Assembly (NCBI GenBank): GCA_017397935.1
Contig: JAFQHN010000026.1
Location: 1 to 64,000 of the forward strand
From: Bacillota bacterium
GTDB lineage: Bacteria > Bacillota > Dehalobacteriia > UBA4068 > UBA4997
Length of the DNA: 64,000 nucleotides
Direction of reading: 5' to 3'
In this document: piece after piece, positions 50,615 to 60,078 of the stretch
Layout: each line of letters opens with the position of its first letter
Position numbering within the stretch: position 1 is the first letter of the stretch
Program-made: the position numbers and the translations under genes
Notes under the pieces: generated by a model
The model's input: the letters and a program-made list of their open reading frames with translations, nothing else
Database searches by the model: none
What the model was told of the DNA's origin: nothing

Positions 50615-50663
50615 ATAGTTGACGCAGTCCATTATATCATTGTTTGTGGACACTGTCAACTAT
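50615..50663 (-). promoter_or_regulatory. Consensus promoter embedded in a large inverted repeat (probable MarR operator)
   Basis: On the - strand: TTGACA (50659-50654), a 17-bp spacer and TATAAT (50636-50631). The inverted repeat ATAGTTGAC/GTCAACTAT (50615-50623 and 50655-50663), extending to 14 of 17 matched positions, flanks the -10 and covers the -35 box. Binding there would block RNA polymerase. Confidence 0.8.
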
Positions 50664-50723
50664 CAGCCGGGCCTGTCGGTCATTGATTATGTAAACACCT
50701 TGATTATATAGGACTGGATTGCA

Positions 50724-50752
50724 TTGACGAAATAGCACGAAATATGTTAAAA
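50724..50752 (+). promoter_or_regulatory. Promoter of the peptide-use cluster
   Basis: TTGACG at 50724-50729, a 17-bp spacer and TTAAAA at 50747-50752, about 70 bp before the DUF1177 gene. Confidence 0.6.
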
Positions 50753-50822
50753 TAAAAGGGTTGCAGATAGATGTATGCAGTATGCAGTATAAAATTTTAA
50801 GTGTATTTGGAGGAATGTGCTG

Positions 50823-51761
50823 ATGTTATTGAAGCAGGTTTTGGAATTGTTTGATTTGTTGGATACCCCGCAGGCTAATGGCGAGGTTATTAAAGAGTTG
50901 ATGTTGGCACGCGGTGTGGATGAGGCTGCGGTGGAAACTGTTACCGGCCCCAAGGGCAGCACCGATTGCGTAAAGTTTTTGATTAAGGGCAGCAACGGCA
51001 AGTCATCCGGCGGCACGGCACCCACCTTGGGTATTATCGGCCGTTTGGGCGGCTTGGGTGCGCGTCCTGAGGTTATTGGTTTTGTATCGGACGGCGACGG
51101 TGCGCTGGCTGCGCTGGCTGCGGGCTTGAAGCTGGCCGAGATGCACAGCCGCGGCGATGTTTTGGCCGGTGACGTTATCGTGTCCACTCACATCTGCCCC
51201 AATGCCCCCACGCAGGACCACTTCCCGGTACCTTTTATGGATTCTCCTATTGATATGCAGCTGTGCAACCGCATGGATGTTGATGACCGCATGGACGCCA
51301 TTCTCTCCATCGACACCACCAAGGGCAACCGCGTTATCAATCTTAACGGTATTGCAATCTCCAACACCATTAAAGAGGGTTATATTTTGGAGGTCAGCAA
51401 CGATTTGATGGATGTGATGACCCGTGTTACCGGCAAGCTGCCTGCAATCTTTGCCTGCGCGCAGCAGGACATTACCCCTTACGGCAACGATTTGCACCAT
51501 CTGAACAGTATTTTGCAGCCTGCCACTGCCACCAATTCTCCTGTTGTGGGTGTGGCCATTACCACCGAGCAGGCCGTGGCCGGTTGTGCCACCGGCGCCA
51601 GCCATCCGCAGGATGTTGAGGTTGCTGCACGCTTTGCGGTTGAGGTTGCCAAGGGTTATGGCGAGGGCAAAATCAGCTTCTATGATGAGAAGGAATATGC
51701 TCACCTGTTGAAGCTGTACGGTGCCATGAATCGCTTCCAGACCTTTGGTGACTGCGAATAA
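50823..51761 (+). CDS. DUF1177 family protein
   Basis: 312 residues, full-length match in style to DUF1177, a family of unknown function usually found beside AroM and peptidase or transporter genes. Glycine-rich segments (SGGTAPTLGIIGRLGGLGARPE) and HICPNAPTQDHFPVPFMDSP are characteristic. No signal peptide. ATG 50823 follows TTGGAGGA with 8-nt spacing; GTG 50817 is too close. The two His/Asp clusters could bind metal, which is a guess. Confidence 0.8.
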   Translation: MLLKQVLELFDLLDTPQANGEVIKELMLARGVDEAAVETVTGPKGSTDCVKFLIKGSNGKSSGGTAPTLGIIGRLGGLGARPEVIGFVSDGDGALAALAAGLKLAEMHSRGDVLAGDVIVSTHICPNAPTQDHFPVPFMDSPIDMQLCNRMDVDDRMDAILSIDTTKGNRVINLNGIAISNTIKEGYILEVSNDLMDVMTRVTGKLPAIFACAQQDITPYGNDLHHLNSILQPATATNSPVVGVAITTEQAVAGCATGASHPQDVEVAARFAVEVAKGYGEGKISFYDEKEYAHLLKLYGAMNRFQTFGDCE

Positions 51762-51782
51762 GGCGAGTGTCAGGTATCGGAA

Positions 51783-52463
51783 ATGAATGAACAGAAGATT
51801 TTGGCGGCCATTACCGTTGGACAAGCGCCCCGTGTGGACATTACGGCGGATATTCTGCCGCTGCTGCCGCCAAATGTTATCCTGCGGGAGTACGGTGCGC
51901 TGGATGAACTGACCTTTGATGAGGTGACCGCTGCTTTTGCTCCCCAAGAGGGTGATGAGGTTTTGGTATCCCGGATGCGGGACGGGCGGCAGGTTAAATT
52001 TACCCAGCCGTACATTGTGCCGCTGGTGCAGCAGAAGATTACACAGGCCGAGCAGGAGGGTGCCGATGCGATTTTGCTGCTGTGTACGGGGGTATTCCCC
52101 AAATTTGAGCATAAAGTGCTGATGTTGGAGCCGCAGGGCCTGCTGCACGCCGTGGCCGGGAAATTGACCGGCGGCAAAAAGGTGGGCCTGCTGGTGCCCA
52201 TGCCGGACCAGGTTGAACAGGCTTACCGCTTTTGGGGTGAGAGTGGCCTGGATGTGGTGGTGACCAGTGCATCACCGTATTTGGAGTTTGCCAAGGTGCG
52301 TGAGGCGGCAGAGTTTTTCTGTGATAAGGATGTGGCCTTTATCTGCACCGATTGCATGGGATATTCTGTGGCCATGAAGCAGGCCGTGCAGCAGGTGACC
52401 GGTTTGCCGGTGATTTTGCCGCGCACCCTGCTTATCCGTGTGGTTAATGAGCTTTTTGCGTAA
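51783..52463 (+). CDS. AroM family protein
   Basis: 226 residues, similar in length and plan to E. coli AroM: it starts with ILAAITVGQAPRVDIT and contains ILLLCTGVFP and TDCMGYSVAMKQ, resembling the Asp/Glu-racemase-like fold with two Cys at the expected places (CTG and DCMG). Its reaction is unknown. It follows DUF1177 by 21 bp, a recurrent pairing. The ribosome-binding site is weak. Confidence 0.82.
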   Translation: MNEQKILAAITVGQAPRVDITADILPLLPPNVILREYGALDELTFDEVTAAFAPQEGDEVLVSRMRDGRQVKFTQPYIVPLVQQKITQAEQEGADAILLLCTGVFPKFEHKVLMLEPQGLLHAVAGKLTGGKKVGLLVPMPDQVEQAYRFWGESGLDVVVTSASPYLEFAKVREAAEFFCDKDVAFICTDCMGYSVAMKQAVQQVTGLPVILPRTLLIRVVNELFA

Positions 52464-52504
52464 GATTCGTTAAATTATTTGCTGAATTTTCAAGGAGTAA
52501 ATCC

Positions 52505-53809
52505 ATGAATAACGCTTTGTTTGATTTTATCCAAAATGGCCCCAGCTGTTATCATGTGGTGGCAGAAATTGCCGAAAAGCTGACGGCAGAAGGCTATACT
52601 GAGCTGGAAGAAGGCTGCCGTTGGCAGATCACAGCCGGCGGTAAATATTTTGTACGCCGCAATCTCTCCACCATTTTGGCTTTCCGCATACCGGAGGGCG
52701 AGGCGAAGGGTTATCAGATTGCCGCATCGCATTGTGATTCTCCGGCTTTTAAGTTGAAGGAAAATATGGATTTGGTGGTGGACGGCAGTTATACCCGCCT
52801 GAATGTGGAAAAATACGGCGGTATGCTGTGTGCCCCGTGGTTTGACCGTCCGCTTTCCGTCGCCGGCAAGGTGGTGGTTAAGGAGGGCGGCAAGCTGGTA
52901 TCCAGGCTGGTGCATATTGACCGTGACCTGCTGATGATACCCAATCTGGCCATCCACATGAACCGTGAGGTGAATGACGGCTATAAGTACAGCATCCAGA
53001 GTGATATGCTGCCCCTGCTGGGCGATGAAAACGCCAAGGGGCAGATGCAGGAGCTGATCGCGGAGGCCGCCGGTGTGGATAAGGCGGATATTCTGGGGGC
53101 GGATATGTTTGTTTATTGCCGTCAGCGCGGTACGGTTTGGGGTGCGGCCGGCGAGTATGTATCGGCACCGCGACTGGACGATTTACAGTGCACCTTTGCC
53201 AATTTGCAGGGCTTTTTGCAGGGCAGCCACCAAAACGGTATTGCGGTTTATGCCGTGTTTGATAACGAGGAGGTGGGCAGCGGCACCAAGCAGGGTGCGG
53301 CTTCTACTGTGCTGGCCGATGTTTTGACCCGCATTAACGAGGCCCTGGGCGGCAATCGGGAGGATTATCTGGTGCGGCTGGCCAACAGCTTTATGGTATC
53401 GGCGGACAATGCCCATGCCACTCATCCTGCCCATTTGGCGGCGGCTGACCCGACACATCATCCGCACATGAACAAGGGTGTGGTGATAAAGCACAGCGGC
53501 AACCAGAAGTACTGCACCGATTCGGTTTCGGCGGCTATCTTCCGGGAGATTTGTGCCCGTGCTGATGTTCCCACCCAGGCTTTCTTTAATCACTCGGATA
53601 TTTTGGGCGGCAGCACGCTGGGTAATTTATCCAACGCGCAGGTGTCTTTGAATATGGTGGATGTGGGTTTGGCGCAGCTGGCCATGCACTCTCCGTATGA
53701 AACCGCCGGCGCCATGGATACCGAGTATTTGGTGCGGGCGATGACCGAGTTTTATAACACGATGGTGCTGGCCGAGGGCGGCGGCAGTTATACGCTGCAA
53801 AGGGCGTAG
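52505..53809 (+). CDS. apeB: M18 family aminopeptidase (aspartyl aminopeptidase type)
   Basis: 434 residues. A co-catalytic zinc peptidase removing N-terminal residues, preferably acidic in relatives. Metal ligands and catalytic acid can be placed in ASHCDSPAFKLK, DNEEVGSGTKQGA and SADNAHATHP, with HSGNQKY and the terminal SPYETAGAMD segment. Cytosolic, no signal. Forms dodecamers in relatives. CAAGGAG ribosome-binding site. It fits with the neighbouring peptide importer. Confidence 0.93.
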   Translation: MNNALFDFIQNGPSCYHVVAEIAEKLTAEGYTELEEGCRWQITAGGKYFVRRNLSTILAFRIPEGEAKGYQIAASHCDSPAFKLKENMDLVVDGSYTRLNVEKYGGMLCAPWFDRPLSVAGKVVVKEGGKLVSRLVHIDRDLLMIPNLAIHMNREVNDGYKYSIQSDMLPLLGDENAKGQMQELIAEAAGVDKADILGADMFVYCRQRGTVWGAAGEYVSAPRLDDLQCTFANLQGFLQGSHQNGIAVYAVFDNEEVGSGTKQGAASTVLADVLTRINEALGGNREDYLVRLANSFMVSADNAHATHPAHLAAADPTHHPHMNKGVVIKHSGNQKYCTDSVSAAIFREICARADVPTQAFFNHSDILGGSTLGNLSNAQVSLNMVDVGLAQLAMHSPYETAGAMDTEYLVRAMTEFYNTMVLAEGGGSYTLQRA

Positions 53810-53938
53810 AAAACCGCTTGCTGTCTGCAATAAAGGCAGTTGTAAGAAATATTTTACACTTGCAAAAAAACGCATATTATAGTATTTTATTTATAAATAG
53901 AGGGTTTTTTTGCGGTTGGAAAGGTTAAACAGACTTTG

Positions 53939-55138
53939 ATGCAAAAAAATACAGAGATTAAAAGCTTAACTTACAGCCGTGCGCTGGAATTGCAGGATGA
54001 ACTGGTGACTTATCGCCGTCATCTGCATCAAATTCCGGAGCTTGGCTTTGATTTGCCTCAGACCACCGCTTTTGTGCTGGAAAGACTGAGAGAGTTTGGG
54101 TATCAGCCGCAGATGGTGGGCAAAGCAGGCATTACCTGTACCGTGGGGCAGGGCGGCCCCACCATTATGCTGCGCGGAGATATGGATGCTCTGCCGATGC
54201 AGGAACAGACGGGGCTGGAATTTGCCTCGACCAACGGTTGTATGCACGCCTGCGGCCATGATTTTCATACCACGGCCATGCTGGGTGCGGCCAAGCTGTT
54301 GAAGGAGCGTGAGGCGGAGTTGAAGGGCACGGTAAAGCTGCTCTTCCAGCCGGCCGAGGAGTTTATGAACGGCGCCGAGGATGTTTTTAACCACGGTATC
54401 TTGCAGAACCCGTCGGTGGATGCGGCGCTGGCTTTGCACGTGGTGCACGCCCCGCTGGGTACGGCCGGTTATACCACGGGGTACGCTTGTGGGTCCAGCG
54501 ATGTTTTTACGATTACTGTTTGCGGCAAAGGCGGCCACGGTGCTGCCCCGCATAGGAATATTGACCCGGTTAATGTGGCCTCGCATATTGTGCTGGCGCT
54601 GCAAACCATTAACAGCCGTGAGGTTAACCCCAATGAGCTTATCGTGCTGACGATTTGTTCTTTCCATGCAGGCTCGGCAGCCAATGTGATGCCGGCGGAG
54701 GCGGTGCTTAAAGGTACCATCCGTACCATGAATATGGAGGTTAAGGCCTTTGCGCGTCAGCGTTTGCAGGAGATTTGCCAAAATGTCTGCCGTGCCTTCC
54801 GTGCGGATTGCAGGGTGGAGTTCAGCGGCAACGGCATACCCCCGATGCTGAATAATGATGAGCTTTGTGCTGATGTGGCCGCTTATGTGGATGAGATGCT
54901 GGGCGAGGGTACCGCTTATCATATTGAACGCATGACCGGATCGGAGGATTTTTCGGTATTTTCTCATCATATCCCCTGTGCGCTGTTCTGGTTTGGTACC
55001 GGCAGCGATGAGGAAGGTTATTTTTACGGAGTACATGACCCCAGAGTTATCTTTAATGAGGCTGCACTGCCTATGATGGCGGCGGTGTATGCCGAGTGCG
55101 GTATGCGCTGGCTGAATGACCACTCTGTTAAAAAATAA
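53939..55138 (+). CDS. M20 family amidohydrolase (N-acyl amino acid / hippurate hydrolase type)
   Basis: 399 residues. Metal-binding residues are in MHACGHDFHT, QPAEEFMNGAED and ALHVVHAP. The lid domain with GKGGHGAAPHR is inserted at about residues 185-300. Cytosolic. Relatives release amino acids from N-acyl or N-carbamoyl compounds or cleave dipeptides. The ribosome-binding site GGAAAGG is rather distant. Located 31 bp before the peptide-binding lipoprotein gene. Confidence 0.88.
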   Translation: MQKNTEIKSLTYSRALELQDELVTYRRHLHQIPELGFDLPQTTAFVLERLREFGYQPQMVGKAGITCTVGQGGPTIMLRGDMDALPMQEQTGLEFASTNGCMHACGHDFHTTAMLGAAKLLKEREAELKGTVKLLFQPAEEFMNGAEDVFNHGILQNPSVDAALALHVVHAPLGTAGYTTGYACGSSDVFTITVCGKGGHGAAPHRNIDPVNVASHIVLALQTINSREVNPNELIVLTICSFHAGSAANVMPAEAVLKGTIRTMNMEVKAFARQRLQEICQNVCRAFRADCRVEFSGNGIPPMLNNDELCADVAAYVDEMLGEGTAYHIERMTGSEDFSVFSHHIPCALFWFGTGSDEEGYFYGVHDPRVIFNEAALPMMAAVYAECGMRWLNDHSVKK

Positions 55139-55168
55139 AAAAAGAATAGAAATGGAGTTGTAAGAAAA

Positions 55169-56773
55169 ATGAAAAAGAAGCTTCTCTCTCTGCTTCTGGT
55201 TGGCGCGATGTCGCTGTGTATGCTGGCAGGCTGCGGCGGCGACGACCAGAAGGACCCGGCAGCTAATGCCGGTGATGTGGCAGCAAGCAACGGCACTTTG
55301 ACTGTGTCTTTGTCCTCCTCTGCTGCCAAACTGGACCCTATCCATTACAGCGGTACTTATGAAAGCCAGATCATTCAGCAGATCTGCGACCGTCTGGTAG
55401 AGTACAACGACACTATGGATGACTATGTGCCTTCTTTGGCCACCAGTTGGAGTGTTTCTCCCGACGGCGTAACCTATGTATTCCAGATCCGTCAGGGTGT
55501 ACACTTCCAGAACACCCAGTATGCTCAGGGCCGTGAGATGACCGCTGAGGACGTTGCTTATTCCTTGAACCGTTCTGCTCAGTACTCCGATAACAACCGC
55601 TTGTCTATGCTGGACAAGGCCGAGGTTACCGGTGATTGGGAAGTTACCTGTACCTTGAAGGGCGCAAACGCTTCCTTCCTGACCGCGTTGACCGACGCCG
55701 GCAACTCTGTAATTGCTAAGGAAGAAGTTGAAGGCTGGGGCGACAACTTTGGTTACAATCTGTCCGGTACCGGCCCCTTCTACATGGAGAAATTTGAACT
55801 GGACGAGCAGGCTGTGCTGGTTGCCAACGATGAGTATTGGCTGGGCGAGCCCGCTTTGGATAAGCTGGTATTCAAATTCATCACCGATTCTAACCAGGCT
55901 GCCAATGCTTTGCTGACCGGTGCCGTAGATATTGCTACCTCCTTGTCCGGTGAAGCCATCAACACCGTAGATAAGGCTGAGAATGTTGAGCTGTTGAAGA
56001 TTGAGGACTTGAAGATCAACTATGTTCGTTTCAACTCTCAGCAGGGTCCCACGGCTGATATCCGTGTTCGTCAGGCTTTGGCTGCTGCTGTTGATTTCGA
56101 CGCAGTTCGCAAGGCTTTGTACCGTTATGATGAAGTTAAGGCCGGTTATCTGCCGCTGCCTTACGGTTCTTGGGGTTATGATGCTTCTTTGGAAGCTTTG
56201 GCACCCACTTATGATGTGGACAAGGCTAAACAGCTGCTGGCTGATGCCGGCTACGCTGACGGCTTTGAAATCACCATCAACGTATCCAACACCGAAGAGC
56301 GCAAAACTCTGGCTACCATGTTGCAGGGTTACTGGGCTGAAATCGGCGTAACCGCCAAGGTTGCCGTAAACGAGTGGGGTACTTTCTCTGACACCGTATG
56401 CTCCGGTCAATCCGACGTATACGCTATGAGCTGGAGCTGGTATCCGGACCCGTACTTCTTCCTGAACAAGCTGTTCTCCTCCGAGGAAACTACTGCCATC
56501 GGTAACGGTGCCGGCTATGTTAACGATTATGTTGACGAAATGCTGACCAAGGCCTTCGAGACCACCGATATTGCCGAGCGTGCCGATTACTACGGCAAGG
56601 CTATGGAGCAGGCCATGAAGGACTGCGTTGGTATTTACTACGCCAACCCCTACGGTATGTACGGCATCAATGGCCGCGTACAGGATTTTGTAGCCCGTGC
56701 TGACGGTCGTCTGCGCTTTATCGTATCCGAGGACGGCAATACCGTAAGCCGCAACGTATCTGTTGTGGACTAA
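55169..56773 (+). CDS. Oligopeptide ABC transporter substrate-binding lipoprotein
   Basis: 534 residues. The lipobox MLAGCGG puts the lipidated cysteine at residue 23. The mature protein is an SBP family-5 (OppA/DppA) type: DRLVEYNDTMDDYVPSLATS, IRQGVHFQN, TSLSGEAINTV and VNEWGTFSDTV. It captures peptides outside the membrane and passes them to the permeases downstream. Codon usage with many GCT/TCC/GGT codons suggests high expression relative to neighbours. Followed by strong stem-loops before the permeases. Confidence 0.94.
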   Translation: MKKKLLSLLLVGAMSLCMLAGCGGDDQKDPAANAGDVAASNGTLTVSLSSSAAKLDPIHYSGTYESQIIQQICDRLVEYNDTMDDYVPSLATSWSVSPDGVTYVFQIRQGVHFQNTQYAQGREMTAEDVAYSLNRSAQYSDNNRLSMLDKAEVTGDWEVTCTLKGANASFLTALTDAGNSVIAKEEVEGWGDNFGYNLSGTGPFYMEKFELDEQAVLVANDEYWLGEPALDKLVFKFITDSNQAANALLTGAVDIATSLSGEAINTVDKAENVELLKIEDLKINYVRFNSQQGPTADIRVRQALAAAVDFDAVRKALYRYDEVKAGYLPLPYGSWGYDASLEALAPTYDVDKAKQLLADAGYADGFEITINVSNTEERKTLATMLQGYWAEIGVTAKVAVNEWGTFSDTVCSGQSDVYAMSWSWYPDPYFFLNKLFSSEETTAIGNGAGYVNDYVDEMLTKAFETTDIAERADYYGKAMEQAMKDCVGIYYANPYGMYGINGRVQDFVARADGRLRFIVSEDGNTVSRNVSVVD

Positions 56774-56823
56774 TTAAAGCAGTTGTGATTTAAGCTTTTA
56801 ATCAGGCTGTTGATTATGATAGA

Positions 56824-56936
56824 ACCAAGGGACGCATAATCCTGTGCGCCCCTTCGGTGCTATCTTTTTGGTGCTGCTGCGCGTCATATTAAGTATACCT
56901 GCCGAACCGGATGTTGGGCTGTGATACTTAATATGA
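56824..56936 (+). other. Two stem-loops between the binding protein and permease genes
   Basis: An imperfect GC stem at about 56824-56859 (GGGACGCA against TGCGCCCC) and a perfect AT-rich stem CATATTAAGTAT/ATACTTAATATG (56885-56896 with 56924-56935, extended by one pair) with a 27-nt loop. No T-run follows the second. Such elements often let the binding protein be made in excess of the permeases. Confidence 0.65.
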
Positions 56937-56986
56937 TGGGCCGTGTGCCCGTTATATAAAAGACTTGAAGAAAATGTGGTGATTAT

Positions 56987-57946
56987 ATGCTGAAAACTGT
57001 TTTGAAGAGAATTTTACAATGTATCCCGACTCTGTTCATTGTAATGACCTTCACTTTTATTCTTACCCGCATGATTCCCGGTAATCCGGCGGCTACCATT
57101 CTGGGCCCGCAGGCATCGGCGGCGGATATTGCGGCGATGGAGGTTAAGCTGGGTCTGGATTTGCCCAAGTGGCAGCAATATATCAATTATATTGTTGATG
57201 TGCTGCAACTGGATTTTGGTACGTCTTATATGTATAACCAGCCCGTACTGGATTTGATTGCCGAGCGTATCCCCAATACCCTGCAAATTTCGTTGGTGGC
57301 ATTGGTGGTGGCGCTGATTTTGGGCGTGGGTGCCGGTATGTTCTCGGCGCTGCATCAGTATTCGGTGCTGGATTATGTGCTGATGATTTTGGCATTGGTC
57401 GGCGTGTCCATCCCGATTTTCTGGCTGGGCCTGATGCTGGTTAATGTGTTCTCGGTAGAGCTGGGCTGGCTGCCGCCGCTGGGTCGTGGTTCGCTGGAAA
57501 ACGGCCTGTGGGATGTTGTATCGCACATGATTTTGCCCTGCGCCTGTCTGTGTACCATCCCCATGGCTACCTTTGCCCGCATTACCCGTTCCAGTATGCT
57601 GGAAGTTATCCATAACGATTCGATCAAGGCTCTGCGTGCCCGTGGTATCAGCGAGACCAGCGTTATCTGGAAGCACGCTCTGAAAAACGCCCTGCCGCCG
57701 ATTGTGACGGTGTTGGGTTTGCAGATTGCCAGCTGCTTTACCGGTGCCATTCTGACCGAGACCATCTTCTCGTGGCCGGGCATGGGTACGATGATTGTAA
57801 ACGCCATTACCAACCGTGACTATATGCTGATTCAGGGTGTGGTATTGTTCTTTGCGCTGGTATTTGTACTGGTAAACCTGCTGGTGGATATGATTTATAT
57901 GTTGATCAATCCCCGTGTAAGCTATGAGGGAGGCGATAAAAAATGA
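56987..57946 (+). CDS. Oligopeptide ABC transporter permease (DppB/OppB type)
   Basis: 319 residues and six predicted membrane spans. The EAA loop with RARGISETSVIWKHALKNALPP (residues about 213-234) contacts the ATPases. The N-terminus MLKTVLKRILQCIPTLFIVM is typical of the B-type permease. Its stop overlaps the next start by 4 bp (ATGA). Confidence 0.93.
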   Translation: MLKTVLKRILQCIPTLFIVMTFTFILTRMIPGNPAATILGPQASAADIAAMEVKLGLDLPKWQQYINYIVDVLQLDFGTSYMYNQPVLDLIAERIPNTLQISLVALVVALILGVGAGMFSALHQYSVLDYVLMILALVGVSIPIFWLGLMLVNVFSVELGWLPPLGRGSLENGLWDVVSHMILPCACLCTIPMATFARITRSSMLEVIHNDSIKALRARGISETSVIWKHALKNALPPIVTVLGLQIASCFTGAILTETIFSWPGMGTMIVNAITNRDYMLIQGVVLFFALVFVLVNLLVDMIYMLINPRVSYEGGDKK

Positions 57947-58863
57947 TGGAAAACAAAGAACCCGTTACTGCCGGCGGCGATGCGCTGGGAATGCAGTACA
58001 GCGAGGAGTTGCTGAAGCGTGAACGCAAAGCCAACAGCGCCTGGAACAAGCTGCGCCGCAATAAAACCGCCATGGTGGGTCTGTTTATCGTTTCTCTGAT
58101 GATTTTTATTGCTGTGTTTGCGCCCCTGCTGACGCCTTTTGACCATGCCAAAATCAACCCGGCCGAGGCTTTTATGGCCCCCGGTGAGGGTGGGCATATC
58201 TTTGGTACTGACCATGTCGGCCGCGATTTGCTGACCCGTGTGTTCTACGGCGCGCGGGTGTCCTTGATTGTGGCTTTTGGCGGTACTGTGGTGGCCGGCT
58301 GCCTGGGTGTAATCCTTGGCTTGGTGGCCGGTTTCTTCGGCGGCGTGGTGGATAGCGTCATCATGCGTATTATGGACGGTATGCTGGCCTTCCCCTTCAT
58401 TTTGCTGGCTATTATTTTGATGACGGTGCTGGGTGACGGCATCTTCAACGTGATATTGGCGATAGGTATTGGTAATGTGCCAAGCTTTGCCCGTGTTGTC
58501 CGCGGTGAGGTACATATCATTAAGAACGAGGAATATTGCAACGCCGCGCGGGTTATCGGTGTTTCTAATGTGCGGATGCTGTTTACGCATATTTTGCCCA
58601 ACACCATTTCTCCGCTGATCGTTTATGCTACTTTGGGTATTGCCGGTGCCATTATCTCCGAGGCTGCGCTGAGCTTTTTGGGCCTTGGTATCAGCGAGCC
58701 GACCGCATCCTGGGGCAGTATTTTGCAGACCGGTAAAAACTGGATGGACGGCTCTCCGCATATCGCCACGCTCTCCGGCGCTTTTATTCTGGTGACGGTA
58801 CTGGGCTTTAACCTGCTGGGTGACGGTATCCGCGATGTACTTGACCCCAAGATGAAGAAGTAA
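57943..58863 (+). CDS. Oligopeptide ABC transporter permease (DppC/OppC type)
   Basis: 306 residues. It has the longer cytoplasmic N-terminus usual for C-type permeases, the GTDHVGRDLLTRVFYGARVSL segment and an EAA loop CNAARVIGVSNVRMLFTHILPN. ATG 57943 overlaps the upstream stop; ATG 57946 is an alternative. Partner of the B permease. Confidence 0.93.
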   Translation: MMENKEPVTAGGDALGMQYSEELLKRERKANSAWNKLRRNKTAMVGLFIVSLMIFIAVFAPLLTPFDHAKINPAEAFMAPGEGGHIFGTDHVGRDLLTRVFYGARVSLIVAFGGTVVAGCLGVILGLVAGFFGGVVDSVIMRIMDGMLAFPFILLAIILMTVLGDGIFNVILAIGIGNVPSFARVVRGEVHIIKNEEYCNAARVIGVSNVRMLFTHILPNTISPLIVYATLGIAGAIISEAALSFLGLGISEPTASWGSILQTGKNWMDGSPHIATLSGAFILVTVLGFNLLGDGIRDVLDPKMKK

Positions 58864-58875
58864 AGAAGGTATACC

Positions 58876-60069
58876 ATGCAGAACAGAGAGTTTTATAAAG
58901 ACAGGGTGTGCACCCGTGTGGATGAGGTTATGCCGCAGCTGATTGCGCTCTCCGATACCATCTGGCAGCACCCGGAATATAATTTTCAGGAGTTCCACGC
59001 CTGTGAGGCGATGAGTAATTGCCTGGAAGAGTTGGGCTTTGCGGTGGAAACCGGCGTCGGCGGTATTGAAACATCCGTGCGTGCGGTTTATGACAGCGGC
59101 AAGGTTGGGCCTAATCTGGGTATTTTTGGTGAGTTTGACGCTGTGCCCGGTATGGGCCATGCCTGCGGCCACAATCTGATGTGTGCCATGGCGGTGGGTG
59201 CGGGTGCCGGCTTAAAGGCTGTGGTGGACGAGCTTGGCGGTAAGGTTACGGTGCTGGGCTGCCCTGCCGAGGAAGGCGGCGGCGGTAAAATTATCATGTT
59301 GAAGAACGGCGCTTTTGCCGGTTTGGATATTGGTTTGCTGCTGCATTCGGCCAGCGATACGGTGGTTAATGATATTTCGTACTCTCGGACGGATGTGCGC
59401 GTGCATTTTTACGGCAAAAAAGCCCATGCTGCCACCTGGCCGGAGGAAGGAATAAGCGCGCTGACCCCGGTGTTGGAGCTCTTCCAGGTGGTAAATGCGC
59501 TGAAACCGGAGATCGGTGATAAGGGCAAGATGCTGGGCATTATCCGTGACGGCGGTGATGAGGCCATTTATGTGCCCGACCATTGTTCAGCCGAGTTTAC
59601 CATTCGTTCTTTCAGCATGAAGTATAAGCTGGAATTGCTGGAAAGATTTTTGCATATCTGCGAGCATCTGGCGGCTATCACCAATACCCGCTTTGAATAC
59701 GAAGAAATCGGCCTCTCTTATGAGGATATTCGCAACAATCCTGTGCTGGAAGATTTGCTGGAACGCAATTTTACCGATTTGGGTGAGGTTGTGAAGCCGC
59801 GTGAGCGAGCGTTGGGTATCGGCTGCACCGATATGGGCAACGTTACCCATGAGCTGCCGGCGCTGCAATCTTATGTGCTGGTGAAGGCGGCCACCCGCGG
59901 TCATACACCGGAGTTTGAGGAGGCAGTTGGCGGCCCGCTGGGGCACCGAGCCATCGGTGTGGGTGCCAAGGCTATGGCCCTGACCGGGCTGGATATTTTG
60001 ATGGACCCCTCAAAGCTTGCTGAGGTTAAGCAGGCCTTTGCCGAGATGAAGCAGCGATATGAGGGTTAA
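58876..60069 (+). CDS. M20 family peptidase (AbgB-like amidohydrolase)
   Basis: 397 residues. Metal sites are in GHACGHNLMC, CPAEEGGGGK and the C-terminal TRGHTPEF. YDSGKVGPNLGIFGEFDAVPGMGH is characteristic of the AbgB/peptidase M20 domain-containing group, which acts on p-aminobenzoyl-glutamate or related dipeptides. It is inserted between the permease and ATPase genes, evidence that it acts on the imported substrate. Ribosome-binding site GAAGG. Confidence 0.87.
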   Translation: MQNREFYKDRVCTRVDEVMPQLIALSDTIWQHPEYNFQEFHACEAMSNCLEELGFAVETGVGGIETSVRAVYDSGKVGPNLGIFGEFDAVPGMGHACGHNLMCAMAVGAGAGLKAVVDELGGKVTVLGCPAEEGGGGKIIMLKNGAFAGLDIGLLLHSASDTVVNDISYSRTDVRVHFYGKKAHAATWPEEGISALTPVLELFQVVNALKPEIGDKGKMLGIIRDGGDEAIYVPDHCSAEFTIRSFSMKYKLELLERFLHICEHLAAITNTRFEYEEIGLSYEDIRNNPVLEDLLERNFTDLGEVVKPRERALGIGCTDMGNVTHELPALQSYVLVKAATRGHTPEFEEAVGGPLGHRAIGVGAKAMALTGLDILMDPSKLAEVKQAFAEMKQRYEG

Positions 60070-60078
60070 GGAGGAACC

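Noticed and set aside
53966-56410. 814-codon open frame on the - strand
   Set aside because: Lies antisense to the M20 peptidase and the peptide-binding lipoprotein, both well recognised. Its protein is rich in His/Gln/Arg/Ile without any domain, as expected for a shadow of GCC/GGC-rich codons.
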